This document shows, in pieces, positions 1 to 7,489 of a DNA stretch of 64,000 nucleotides. Below the pieces are notes generated by a model. It was not told the origin of the DNA. It worked only from the letters and a program-made list of their open reading frames with translations, and made no database searches. The DNA lies in the NCBI GenBank assembly GCA_028280715.1, contig JANQLG010000033.1, positions 124,001-188,000 on the forward strand, in the 5' to 3' direction. How positions within the stretch are numbered: the first letter of the stretch is position 1; the number at the start of each line of letters is the position of its first letter. This DNA comes from Spongiibacteraceae bacterium (GTDB lineage: Bacteria; Pseudomonadota; Gammaproteobacteria; Pseudomonadales; Dasaniaceae). Made by a program: the position numbers and the translations under genes.

Positions 1-390
1 GTCAGGCGTCTACAAAAGAATATGCGACTGCAAACGGATCCGACGATTATTTATGGTTTGGGTCCGAACTTTGATGGCAATTTAAAAAGACGCCATTTGC
101 GAGATTCAAGTAATGTATATAATACATATCGTCATCATGGATTGACGCCGACGCCTATCGCGATGCCAGGTAGAGAGGCAATTCATGCTGCGTTACATCC
201 AGCAAAAGGTGAGGCATTATATTTTGTTGCTAAAGGTGATGGCACCCATCATTTTTCTAAAACGTTAGAGGAACATGAAGCGGCAGTTAAAAAATATCAG
301 ATAAAAGAGCGCCGTAAGGACTATACGTCATCGCCTGTACAGAAAACATTTATATCAGACAATAAAGACGCTGCTAGTAAGCAAGGCTAA
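1..390 (+). CDS. mltG: Endolytic murein transglycosylase MltG, C-terminal fragment
   Basis: This is the C-terminal part of MltG (YceG), the inner-membrane enzyme that cleaves nascent glycan strands and so ends their elongation. The reading frame is open from base 1, so the gene starts left of the window and 129 residues are visible. The family signature [10 protein letters not shown] lies at the start of the fragment, followed by NTY-hydrophobic-GLTPTPI and the closing [14 protein letters not shown] block. The catalytic glutamate of the family should lie just upstream of base 1 and cannot be checked. The last 30 or so residues are a basic, low-complexity tail. The stop is 42 bases before tmk, in the gene order common to Pseudomonas relatives, so co-transcription is likely. 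Confidence 0.93.
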   Translation, partial: VRRLQKNMRLQTDPTIIYGLGPNFDGNLKRRHLRDSSNVYNTYRHHGLTPTPIAMPGREAIHAALHPAKGEALYFVAKGDGTHHFSKTLEEHEAAVKKYQIKERRKDYTSSPVQKTFISDNKDAASKQG

Positions 391-432
391 TGACTCATTA
401 AACAGAAAAGAAATCAGCAATGGGGTAAGAAC

Positions 433-1077
433 TTGCCAGAGAAAAGAGGCATATTTATTACAGTTGAAGGCTGTGAAGGAGTTGGTAAATCGACCAACAT
501 GGCATTTATTGCCGACCAATTGCAACAGAGTAATATTGATTTTATTCAAACTAGAGAGCCGGGTGGTACCCCACTGGCTGAGGATATACGTGAATTATTG
601 TTGCAGCCGCGGACGGAGAGCGTAGCCGAGAATGCAGAGTTGCTATTGATGTTTGCAGCCAGAGCTCAACATATTGATCAGGTTATAGAGCCTGCTTTGT
701 CCCAAGGTAAGTGGGTGTTATGTGATCGCTTCACCGATGCAACCTTCGCTTATCAAGGTGGCGGCAGAGGTGTTGCCATGCAGAAAATTGCTGAATTGGA
801 GCAGTGGGTTCAAGGGGAATTGCGCCCTGACTTTACTATTCTGTTAGATGCCCCGATTGCTTTAGGAATGGAACGTGCAAATAAACGGGGTGAGCTTGAT
901 CGCTTTGAGCAGGAGCAACAGGACTTTTTTGAAAAGGTGCGTACGGCTTATTTGGAACTCGCAACGGCATATCCACAAAGGTATCGTGTTGTGGATGCGG
1001 CGCAATTTCTGGAGCAAGTTCAAATTGATATCAATACTATTGTGACCGAAATGATTACGCTCAATAATCGCCGATAA
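433..1077 (+). CDS. tmk: Thymidylate kinase
   Basis: Tmk phosphorylates dTMP to dTDP with ATP, an essential cytosolic step in dTTP synthesis. The 214-residue length is normal for the family. The P-loop GCEGVGKS is at residues 13-20, the dTMP-binding REPGGT at 41-46, and the DRFT motif followed by a glycine-rich segment near residues 97-113. The start is TTG at 433, preceded by GGGGT about seven bases upstream; no in-frame ATG lies before the P-loop. It sits between mltG and holB with short gaps, the usual gammaproteobacterial arrangement. Confidence 0.97.
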   Translation: MPEKRGIFITVEGCEGVGKSTNMAFIADQLQQSNIDFIQTREPGGTPLAEDIRELLLQPRTESVAENAELLLMFAARAQHIDQVIEPALSQGKWVLCDRFTDATFAYQGGGRGVAMQKIAELEQWVQGELRPDFTILLDAPIALGMERANKRGELDRFEQEQQDFFEKVRTAYLELATAYPQRYRVVDAAQFLEQVQIDINTIVTEMITLNNRR

Positions 1078-1099
1078 TTTTTTGTAGGAATATTATTCA

Positions 1100-2089
1100 T
1101 TGCAAACGGCAAAAACTGAAAATCAACTGGCTGTAAAGTTGCCCTGGCAGCTCGAACAGTGGCAGCGAATAGAAGATCAAATTTCTTCTGATCGTTTGCC
1201 CCATGCGCTGTTGCTTAGTGGGGTTCCAGGAATTGGCAAGCAGCGTTTTGCTGAAGCTGTGGCACATTATCTTCTGTGTGAATCACCTAAGGATTCAATA
1301 CCCTGCGGACAGTGCCGCCAGTGTCGTTTTATTGTGGCAGGCATGCACCCGGATCTGAAATGGATAGAACCTGAAGAAAAAGGTAAACAGATTAAAGTTG
1401 ATCAGGTACGTGGACTGGTAGAGTTTCTGGGGCATACATCCCAGCAGGGCGGATATAAAGTGGCCGTCATTACACCTGCAGAATCGATGAATATCAATGC
1501 TGCCAATGCGCTGTTGAAGTGTCTCGAAGAACCTACTCCTGGGACATTGATTTTATTGGTCGCTCATAGCCCATCGTCGTTGATGGCAACAATTAGGTCG
1601 CGATGCCAAAACATTACATTCCCTTCGCCTCCAGTTGATGCTGGTTGCGAGTGGTTACGTACGTTGGTTCCTGGTGTAGAGGCTGAGCAGCTCCTTAAGC
1701 TTGCATCTGGGCAGCCATTTTCAGCGCTGAGGCTACTGGAGACGGATAGCGTAGATCGTTATTTGCAGCTAAATAACGAATTATTGTCGTTGCTTGGTGG
1801 GAAAATTTCAGCATTGACCCTGGCGCAGAAGTGGCTAGAGCATGATCTGGATGAATTATTGGTTTGGTTATCGAATAAACTCTCCGATGGTATAAAACTG
1901 CACTTTGGGCTGGCTAGTGATGATAAAAAATGGAGTCAGCGTATTCTGGAAGCGGATCAACAGAAATTGTTCCAATTATACGACAGAGTTAATTTATTGC
2001 TGTCACAGGTGAGAAGGGGGGCAAATCCAAACAAACAGTTGGCATTGGAAGATTTATTGCTGGCAACATGTGATGGATTTCACAGCTAG
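1100..2089 (+). CDS. holB: DNA polymerase III delta-prime subunit
   Basis: HolB is the delta-prime subunit of the clamp loader that opens the beta clamp for DNA polymerase III. The 329-residue protein has a P-loop-like GVPGIGKQ at residues 41-48, in which the usual Thr/Ser after the lysine is Gln, consistent with delta-prime not being an active ATPase. The zinc module Cys60, Cys69, Cys72 and Cys75 is intact. The arginine-finger SRC motif appears as IRSRC near residue 172. The start is TTG at 1100 with GGAAT upstream; tmk, its neighbour, also uses TTG. The 22-base gap to tmk supports one transcript. Confidence 0.96.
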   Translation: MQTAKTENQLAVKLPWQLEQWQRIEDQISSDRLPHALLLSGVPGIGKQRFAEAVAHYLLCESPKDSIPCGQCRQCRFIVAGMHPDLKWIEPEEKGKQIKVDQVRGLVEFLGHTSQQGGYKVAVITPAESMNINAANALLKCLEEPTPGTLILLVAHSPSSLMATIRSRCQNITFPSPPVDAGCEWLRTLVPGVEAEQLLKLASGQPFSALRLLETDSVDRYLQLNNELLSLLGGKISALTLAQKWLEHDLDELLVWLSNKLSDGIKLHFGLASDDKKWSQRILEADQQKLFQLYDRVNLLLSQVRRGANPNKQLALEDLLLATCDGFHS

Positions 2090-2224
2090 TTTGACTCAGA
2101 TATATGGAGAATAGTGAGTTTTACGGCTATTCTTAAACGATCAGCTATATGCATTTCTAGTAGCTTCCGGTAGGTTTCTCGTAGGTATAAGTTAGATTTA
2201 AGTTAGGCAAAAGCAGGTATAAAT

Positions 2225-2578
2225 ATGGCTAGTGCGCCTCAAGGGGCTCGTAATGGAATTTTGTCTTTAACGATAAAAGATAAGGCTGTTCTTTACGCAG
2301 CCTATATGCCATTTCTGGTCAATGGTGGGCTTTTCATTCCTACCAATAAACCCTATAAGCTGAATGATGAAGTGTTCATGCTATTGAATCTCATGGATGA
2401 GCCTGAAAAAATTCCTGTAGCTGGACGTGTTGTCTGGGTGACGCCAAAGGGGGCTCAGGGCAATCGCGCAGCGGGTATTGGTGTCCAATTTAATGGTCAG
2501 GATGATACTGCCAATCAAAAAATAGAGAATTACCTGGCTGGTAGCCTTGATTCAGATCGGCCAACTCATACAATGTGA
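2225..2578 (+). CDS. pilZ: Type IV pilus assembly protein PilZ
   Basis: This 117-residue protein has the single PilZ-domain fold and length of Pseudomonas PilZ, needed for type IV pilus biogenesis. Visible family features are GILSLTIKDKAVLYAAYMPF at the N terminus, GGLFIPTNKPY, and the GRVVWVTPKGAQGNR-GIGVQF block. It lacks the RxxxR c-di-GMP motif at the N terminus, as does pilus PilZ, so c-di-GMP binding is not predicted. The ATG at 2225 has AGG seven bases upstream. It lies between holB and tatD, the position of pilZ in Pseudomonas, and is followed by a strong terminator at 2600-2626. Confidence 0.92.
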   Translation: MASAPQGARNGILSLTIKDKAVLYAAYMPFLVNGGLFIPTNKPYKLNDEVFMLLNLMDEPEKIPVAGRVVWVTPKGAQGNRAAGIGVQFNGQDDTANQKIENYLAGSLDSDRPTHTM

Positions 2579-2599
2579 TGTTGAATAAATATGATCAAG

Positions 2600-2626
2600 C
2601 GGCCCGGTTTTCCGGGCCGTTTTCGT
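2600..2626 (+). terminator. Rho-independent terminator after pilZ
   Basis: A CGGCCCGG stem with a short T-rich loop and its CCGGGCCG complement is followed by TTTTCGTT. It closes the mltG-tmk-holB-pilZ transcript before tatD. Confidence 0.85.
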
Positions 2627-2681
2627 TCTGTAGTGTGTAATTAAAGATTGATGAAGATAAATAGTATTGTGAGCTGTTTTA

Positions 2682-3458
2682 ATGTTGACTGATTCCCATT
2701 GCCACCTTGATCGATTGGATTTGTCGCCTTACGACGGAGATCTGTCTTCAGCTATTACTGCTGCCCAGGACAGGGGAGTTGAACGTATTCTATGTATTGG
2801 CATTGATATGGCTAATGCAGAAACCGTCGTCAATATTGCCAACCAATATGCAAATGTTTATGCCTCGGTCGGGGTTCATCCGTTGGATGTTGCGGAAGAG
2901 CTTGTGCAAATAGCCGAACTAGAGTCATTAGCTCGATCAGAGAAGGTGCTGGCAATTGGAGAAACGGGGCTAGATTACTACTATAAAAACGATACGGCTG
3001 AACTTCAGCAACAGAGCTTTAAATTGCATTTAGACTTGGCAAAGGCGGTTAATAAGCCCGTTGTGGTCCATACGCGCGATGCTAGAGAAGATACTTTAGC
3101 CATTATCAGAGAGTCAGGTATTAGTGAGGTGGGTGGTGTTTTACATTGCTTCACTGAAAACTGGGCAATGGCCAGTGCGGCTCTTGATGAAAATTTTTAT
3201 ATATCCTTCTCAGGAATTATAACGTTCAAGAATGCAACGCAGTTACGCGATGTTGTTGCCAAGGTGCCTTTAGAACGAATGCTGGTTGAAACCGATGCGC
3301 CGTATTTGGCTCCAGTGCCCTATAGAGGGAAAAAGAATGAGCCTAAATATGTCGTTGAAGTGGCACAGTGTATCGCAGATATCAAAGGCTTATCTTTGCC
3401 GGAAGTGTCAGAAATAACTTCAAATAATTTCGATAAGCTATTCTTAAATAAAGAATAA
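2682..3458 (+). CDS. tatD: TatD-family metal-dependent DNase (YcfH-like)
   Basis: This is a TatD-family metal-dependent hydrolase of 258 residues, thought to act as a 3'-5' DNase in DNA turnover. Metal ligands expected for the family are visible: the N-terminal SHCHLD (His7, His9), GETGLDYY with the bridging Glu near residue 91, VHTRD near 126, LHCF near 152 and ETDAPYLAP near 203. It is the last gene of the mltG-to-tatD cluster but sits behind the terminator at 2600-2626, so it may depend on read-through or its own promoter. The symbol covers the broad family; YcfH is the closer subfamily. Confidence 0.93.
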   Translation: MLTDSHCHLDRLDLSPYDGDLSSAITAAQDRGVERILCIGIDMANAETVVNIANQYANVYASVGVHPLDVAEELVQIAELESLARSEKVLAIGETGLDYYYKNDTAELQQQSFKLHLDLAKAVNKPVVVHTRDAREDTLAIIRESGISEVGGVLHCFTENWAMASAALDENFYISFSGIITFKNATQLRDVVAKVPLERMLVETDAPYLAPVPYRGKKNEPKYVVEVAQCIADIKGLSLPEVSEITSNNFDKLFLNKE

Positions 3459-3467
3459 TTTCCACAT

Positions 3468-3497
3468 AAAAAAACCGGTACTCAAGTGAGTACCGGT
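3468..3497 (-). terminator. Minus-strand terminator of the candidate small RNA
   Basis: ACCGGTACTC (3474-3483) pairs perfectly with GAGTACCGGT (3488-3497) around a 4-base loop. The T-tract is on the minus-strand side only, because the plus strand has an A-run before the hairpin and no T-run after it. It therefore reads as a terminator for minus-strand transcription, not primarily for tatD. Confidence 0.75.
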
Positions 3498-3597
3498 CAA
3501 GACCATTAGGAGTGAAACATTAAGGAATTGCTTCCTGGGTGGAACGATTCCTAAGTTCCAGTAGATGTCTGTTGAACATAGGGGATAGACATCTGCA
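3468..3597 (-). ncRNA. Candidate structured small RNA
   Basis: Read on the minus strand this gap encodes four hairpins in a row: an 8-bp stem AGATGTCT/AGACATCT (3594-3563, 16-base loop), GGAAC/GTTCC with the loop TTAGGAATC (3559-3541), AGGAA-GCAA-TTCCT (3536-3523), and a 10-bp terminator stem followed by six or more U (3497-3468). A promoter-like pair lies at 3632-3604 and would start the RNA just before the first hairpin, giving about 130 nt. I see no convincing coding frame. Three GGA triplets, one displayed in a loop, recall CsrA/RsmA-binding RNAs but are too few to name it so. The class is inferred and expression is unproven. Confidence 0.5.
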
Positions 3598-3603
3598 TAT
3601 TTC

Positions 3604-3632
3604 AGTATCGTAGAATTGGTATTATTTGCCAG
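3604..3632 (-). promoter_or_regulatory. Putative sigma70 promoter of the candidate small RNA
   Basis: On the minus strand CTGGCA (3632-3627) and GATACT (3609-3604) are separated by 17 bases. Each hexamer matches the consensus at four of six positions. The predicted start near 3597 coincides with the base of the first hairpin. Weak as a stand-alone call. Confidence 0.35.
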
Positions 3633-3721
3633 CTGCGAGTGAACAATTTTTAAACGAATTCGGAATAACACATTTATAGTTTATCTAATGCGATGCTTAA
3701 TTTAGCGGCTTAAAGATTGAG

Positions 3722-4789
3722 ATGGATAATTTCTTTTACGGGGTTATTGAAGGGTTTTATGGTCGGCAATGGTCTTTTGCCGACAGGCATTCCTATGCTG
3801 GCTTTTTATCTCGCTGTGGTTTCGATTGCTACATCTATGCTCCCAAGGGTGATAATTTATTTCGGTCCCGGTGGCGAGATTTATTGCCTCCGGAGCATCT
3901 TCAGGCATTGCTTCGGTTGAGGGCTGAGTATCGTTCGCAGGGAGTACGATGGGGCATCGGATTTTCTCCACTGGGTCTTTCAGAGCAATTTAGTCAGGCT
4001 GACAGGCAATTATTGATAGAAAAAATACAGCAGCTGAATGAACTTGAGCCAGATATTTTGTGTGTCTTATTTGATGATGTGCGCGGTGATATTCAAGCCT
4101 TGGCGGACAATCAATTAAGTGTGATCAGCTCGATAGTCGAATACAGCCAAGCTTCCCAGCATATTGTTTGTCCTACTTACTATAGCTTTGACCCAGTGCT
4201 TGAAGAGATATTTGGTTCAATGCCAAAAGGCTATTGGTCAGACTTGGGCAAGGGGCTTGATAGTGATATCGATATTTTTTGGACAGGCAATCAGGTGATT
4301 TCAACATCGTATTCGATGGGGGATATTGACCAAATAGGGCAATACTTCTGTAGGAAACCAGTTTTATGGGATAACTATCCGGTAAATGATGGTAAGAAAA
4401 CCAGTAACTTCCTGAACTTAAAAGCTTATAGTGGTAGGCCTTCTGCTCTCAGCGATGTGTTGAATGGCCATCTGGTTAATCCAATGAATCAGCCTTGGTT
4501 ATCTCGCTTGGTGCTGCAAACTTTGGGGCAGCTTTATCAGGAGGTAGAAGCTTATGATCCATTAGCAGCTTTTGAGCAGTCTCTAGTTTCCTTGCAGGAT
4601 ATGCATTTTGCCAATCAGTTGAAAGCAGATGCTTCGGTATTTCAGGATAAGGGCTTGATGTCGATGTCAGATAAGCAGCGGCAGGAGTTGGCATCAATCT
4701 ATTCTCAATTTCAACATCCAGCAGCGAAAGAAATTGCTGAATGGCTAAAGGGTGAATATGCTTTTGATCCTGCCTGTTTGACGGGTTAG
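3722..4789 (+). CDS. GH84-type beta-N-acetylglucosaminidase (O-GlcNAcase-like)
   Basis: This 355-residue protein matches glycoside hydrolase family 84, which removes beta-linked GlcNAc by substrate-assisted catalysis. The N-terminal GVIEGFYGRQW (residues 7-17), the YAPKGDN region (39-45), the adjacent catalytic aspartates Asp118-Asp119 in LFDDVRGD, and the later VLWDNYPVND block that binds the sugar in the family are all present. Canonical enzymes carry APKDD where this one has APKGD. There is no signal peptide or extra carbohydrate-binding domain, so it is a minimal and apparently cytosolic enzyme. It stands alone between the candidate RNA and tRNA-Leu. Whether it acts on cell-wall fragments, chitin sugars or glycoproteins cannot be told. 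Confidence 0.85.
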   Translation: MDNFFYGVIEGFYGRQWSFADRHSYAGFLSRCGFDCYIYAPKGDNLFRSRWRDLLPPEHLQALLRLRAEYRSQGVRWGIGFSPLGLSEQFSQADRQLLIEKIQQLNELEPDILCVLFDDVRGDIQALADNQLSVISSIVEYSQASQHIVCPTYYSFDPVLEEIFGSMPKGYWSDLGKGLDSDIDIFWTGNQVISTSYSMGDIDQIGQYFCRKPVLWDNYPVNDGKKTSNFLNLKAYSGRPSALSDVLNGHLVNPMNQPWLSRLVLQTLGQLYQEVEAYDPLAAFEQSLVSLQDMHFANQLKADASVFQDKGLMSMSDKQRQELASIYSQFQHPAAKEIAEWLKGEYAFDPACLTG

Positions 4790-4876
4790 GGTCATCTTAA
4801 TATGGCGATATTGGCTGTTTTTGCGGCTTTCTATGCGCCTCTATACATTTTGTTTTCATCTTGTGACTAATCGTAG

Positions 4877-4905
4877 TTGAAGAGGTTATATCATTATGGC
4901 AAAAT
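4877..4905 (+). promoter_or_regulatory. Possible promoter for tRNA-Leu
   Basis: TTGAAG (4877-4882) and CAAAAT (4900-4905) are 17 bases apart and followed by a GC-rich discriminator (CTGCGGCC), typical of growth-rate-controlled stable RNA promoters. It would leave a leader of about 120 bases before the tRNA. The rest of the 4790-5030 gap shows nothing recognisable. Confidence 0.3.
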
Positions 4906-5030
4906 CTGCGGCCCTACGAATATGATGATTTGTTGATTGCTATTCGTTTAATAAAGTAATTCAACAAGTTAGCAAGCAAAGTTCAGGTTGTAGAGTAAGA
5001 GTGCCTGAGTTGGTACCTGGTTTACGGTAT

Positions 5031-5115
<85 letters not shown>

Positions 5116-5228
5116 TTTTAATACCGTTTAAGTGATGTAGTGTCCAGGTGGCTTATTGATAACTACAAGGTGGCTAATACTCTTTTCAGCCGATAGCTCG
5201 TTCTGAGTGAGTATCCAGAGGATTTCTA

Positions 5229-6587
5229 ATGCAAGTTTCTATTCAAACGACTTCAGGTCTTGAACGCAAGTTGACTGTTGGGGTTCCCGCAGAGCGTGTA
5301 GACAAAGAAGTGAATGCCAGATTACAAAAAGCAGCTGGCCAGGTTCGCCTCGATGGCTTTCGTCCAGGCAAAGTGCCCATGAAAGTGATGAAGCAGCGTT
5401 TTGGTGCAGGCGTTCGCCAAGAAGTTATTCAAGAAGTAATGAGCCAAAGCTTTCAGGAAGCCATCGTCCAGGAAAAAATTAAACCTGCAGGTATGCCTTC
5501 AATTGAGCCAAAGAACCTAGAGCCTGGCAACGATCTTGAGTACGTCGCTACTTTTGAAGTTTTTCCTGATATTGACATCCAAGACATTAGTTCAATTGCA
5601 GTTGTAAAACCGGTTGCAGAAATTTCTGATACTGACATTGATAACATGGTTGAAACGCTGCGTAAGCAACGTGCAACGTGGGAAGAAGTGGATCGTGCTG
5701 CAGCTGAAGGTGATCAGGTCAATATTAATTATGTTGGCACTAAGGATGGTGAAGAATTTGAAGGTGGATCTGCGGAGAATTCACCTCTGGAATTGGGTTC
5801 AAATCGCATGATTCCAGGTTTTGAAGATGGCATCGTGGGTCAGTCAAAGGGAGAAGAAAAAGTATTAGCGCTGACTTTTCCTGAAGAGTATCAAAGCGAA
5901 GAGCTTAAAGGTCAGGCAGTAGAATTCAAAGTGACTGTTAATTCGGTATCGGAGAAAAAACTGCCAGAGATGGACGATGAATTCTTTAAAGTGTTTGGGG
6001 TTGATGAAGGCGGCCTGGAAAAGTTTAGGGAAGATGTCAAAGATAACATGCAGCGTGAGTTAAACAATGCTGCCAAGTCAAAAGTGAAAAACCAGGTGAT
6101 GGATGGCTTATTGGATTTGCATCCTGATGTTCAGGTTCCACAGGCGTTGATTAAGCAAGAAATCCAGGGCCTTAAAGGGCAAATGTTGCAGCAATTTGGT
6201 GGTTCGGCAAACAATATCGATACGGATTCTTTATTGCCTGACGATATGTTCACTGATCAGGCTAACAAGCGCGTAAAGCTAGGTTTGGTATTAAATGAAT
6301 ATATTGCCAAGGAAAATATCACTGCAGACCCGGATAAAGTTAAAGAAACCATTGAGGGCATTGCTGAGACTTATGAGAAGCCTGAAGAGGTCGTAAATTA
6401 TTATTACGGTAATGAAGAACAGCTGCAGCAAGTGCAATCATTAGTGATTGAAGAAACTGTGGTCGAGAAAATATTAGCGCAAGCTCAAGTATCAGAGAAT
6501 AATTGCAGCTATGAGGACGTTCTGGCGCAAGAGCAACCTGCGGAGCAAGAGGAAGAGGCTTCTGATTCAGTGGAATCTGAAGAGTAA
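5229..6587 (+). CDS. tig: Trigger factor chaperone
   Basis: Trigger factor is the ribosome-bound chaperone and peptidyl-prolyl isomerase that meets nascent chains at the exit tunnel. The 452-residue length is slightly longer than in E. coli because of an acidic tail. The ribosome-docking signature GFRPGKVPMKVMKQRFG is at about residues 41-60, the FKBP-type domain runs from about 150 to 245 (DQVNINYVGTKDGEEFEGG), and the helical arms fill the rest. It heads the tig-clpP-clpX-lon-hupB-ppiD cluster, a conserved gammaproteobacterial order. The ATG at 5229 has an AGAGG ribosome site upstream. Confidence 0.98.
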   Translation: MQVSIQTTSGLERKLTVGVPAERVDKEVNARLQKAAGQVRLDGFRPGKVPMKVMKQRFGAGVRQEVIQEVMSQSFQEAIVQEKIKPAGMPSIEPKNLEPGNDLEYVATFEVFPDIDIQDISSIAVVKPVAEISDTDIDNMVETLRKQRATWEEVDRAAAEGDQVNINYVGTKDGEEFEGGSAENSPLELGSNRMIPGFEDGIVGQSKGEEKVLALTFPEEYQSEELKGQAVEFKVTVNSVSEKKLPEMDDEFFKVFGVDEGGLEKFREDVKDNMQRELNNAAKSKVKNQVMDGLLDLHPDVQVPQALIKQEIQGLKGQMLQQFGGSANNIDTDSLLPDDMFTDQANKRVKLGLVLNEYIAKENITADPDKVKETIEGIAETYEKPEEVVNYYYGNEEQLQQVQSLVIEETVVEKILAQAQVSENNCSYEDVLAQEQPAEQEEEASDSVESEE

Positions 6588-6630
6588 AGCGCTTTTTTAA
6601 TTAATCTGGCATTTCGATGCGGGCATTTCA

Positions 6631-6668
6631 AATCAAGCGACTACACTGTACAGTGTAGTCGCTTGATT
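6631..6668. repeat. 38-bp perfect palindrome between tig and clpP
   Basis: AATCAAGCGACTACACTGT (6631-6649) is followed with no spacer by its exact reverse complement (6650-6668). As RNA it would form a 17-18 bp hairpin with a tiny loop. It is followed only by a loose T-rich stretch (GCTTTAGGGGCTTTT), so it is a poor classical terminator. It could be an attenuator, an mRNA-stabilising hairpin or an operator. Confidence 0.9.
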
Positions 6669-6730
6669 GCTTTAGGGGCTTTTAATCTTATTACATAATA
6701 GAAACTGCTAAACCGGAGTTTTACTGCCAT

Positions 6731-7375
6731 ATGTCTATACATGATTACCAAGGAATAAATCGACAAGAAATTAAGAATCTGGGCCTTGTTCCCATGGTTG
6801 TCGAGCAAACTGCTCGTGGTGAGCGTTCGTATGATATTTATTCACGGTTACTGAAAGAGCGGGTCATTTTTATGGTGGGTCCTGTCGAAGATAATATGGC
6901 CAACCTGATCGTTGCGCAGATGTTATTCCTTGAATCTGAAAACCCTGACAAAGATATTCATTTGTATATTAATTCCCCAGGTGGCTCGGTGACAGCAGGT
7001 CTTTCTATTTACGATACCATGCAATTTATCAAGCCGGATGTTAGTACAATGTGTATTGGTCAAGCGGCGAGTATGGGGGCGTTTTTGCTATGTGGAGGCG
7101 CAGCTGGTAAACGTTACATTTTGCCTAATGCGCGTACTATGATTCATCAGCCTAGCGGTGGTGCTCAGGGACAGGCGACAGATATCGATATTCAGGCCAG
7201 AGAGATCCTTATTATTCGTGAGCGTCTAAATCAGTTGATGGCCGAACATACTGGTCAAGACATAGAGACCATTGCCAGAGATACCGAGCGCGATAATTTT
7301 ATGAACGCTGAGGCCTCAAAAGCCTATGGCCTGGTCGATGAAGTCTTGGTTCACAGAAAACTAACAGATAATTGA
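6731..7375 (+). CDS. clpP: ATP-dependent Clp protease proteolytic subunit
   Basis: ClpP forms the tetradecameric serine protease chamber that degrades proteins unfolded by ClpX or ClpA. The catalytic Ser114 lies in GQAASMGAF and His139 in TMIHQPSGG; the Asp lies near the C terminus. The 214-residue protein has the usual short N-terminal propeptide ahead of [19 protein letters not shown]. It is 114 bases before clpX, the partner ATPase. The palindrome at 6631-6668 lies about 60 bases upstream and may insulate or modulate its expression relative to tig. Confidence 0.98.
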   Translation: MSIHDYQGINRQEIKNLGLVPMVVEQTARGERSYDIYSRLLKERVIFMVGPVEDNMANLIVAQMLFLESENPDKDIHLYINSPGGSVTAGLSIYDTMQFIKPDVSTMCIGQAASMGAFLLCGGAAGKRYILPNARTMIHQPSGGAQGQATDIDIQAREILIIRERLNQLMAEHTGQDIETIARDTERDNFMNAEASKAYGLVDEVLVHRKLTDN

Positions 7376-7489
7376 TTTATAAGAAGTTTTGTTAATATTT
7401 CATGCCGGTGCTTGCAATATTGCTCAAAAGGCAGCATCTTTATAAGGTAAGAAATTGAGATTTAAGGTGCTAGACGGGGAATAGCATTA

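Noticed and set aside
3523-3559. Naming the candidate RNA as an RsmY/RsmZ (CsrA-sponge) RNA
   Set aside because: Length fits, but only three GGA triplets occur and only one is in a loop; the known RNAs have more.
3444-3671. A 75-residue minus-strand open frame between tatD and the GH84 gene
   Set aside because: Low-complexity composition, no ribosome site, and it spans the terminator; the hairpins explain the region better as RNA.
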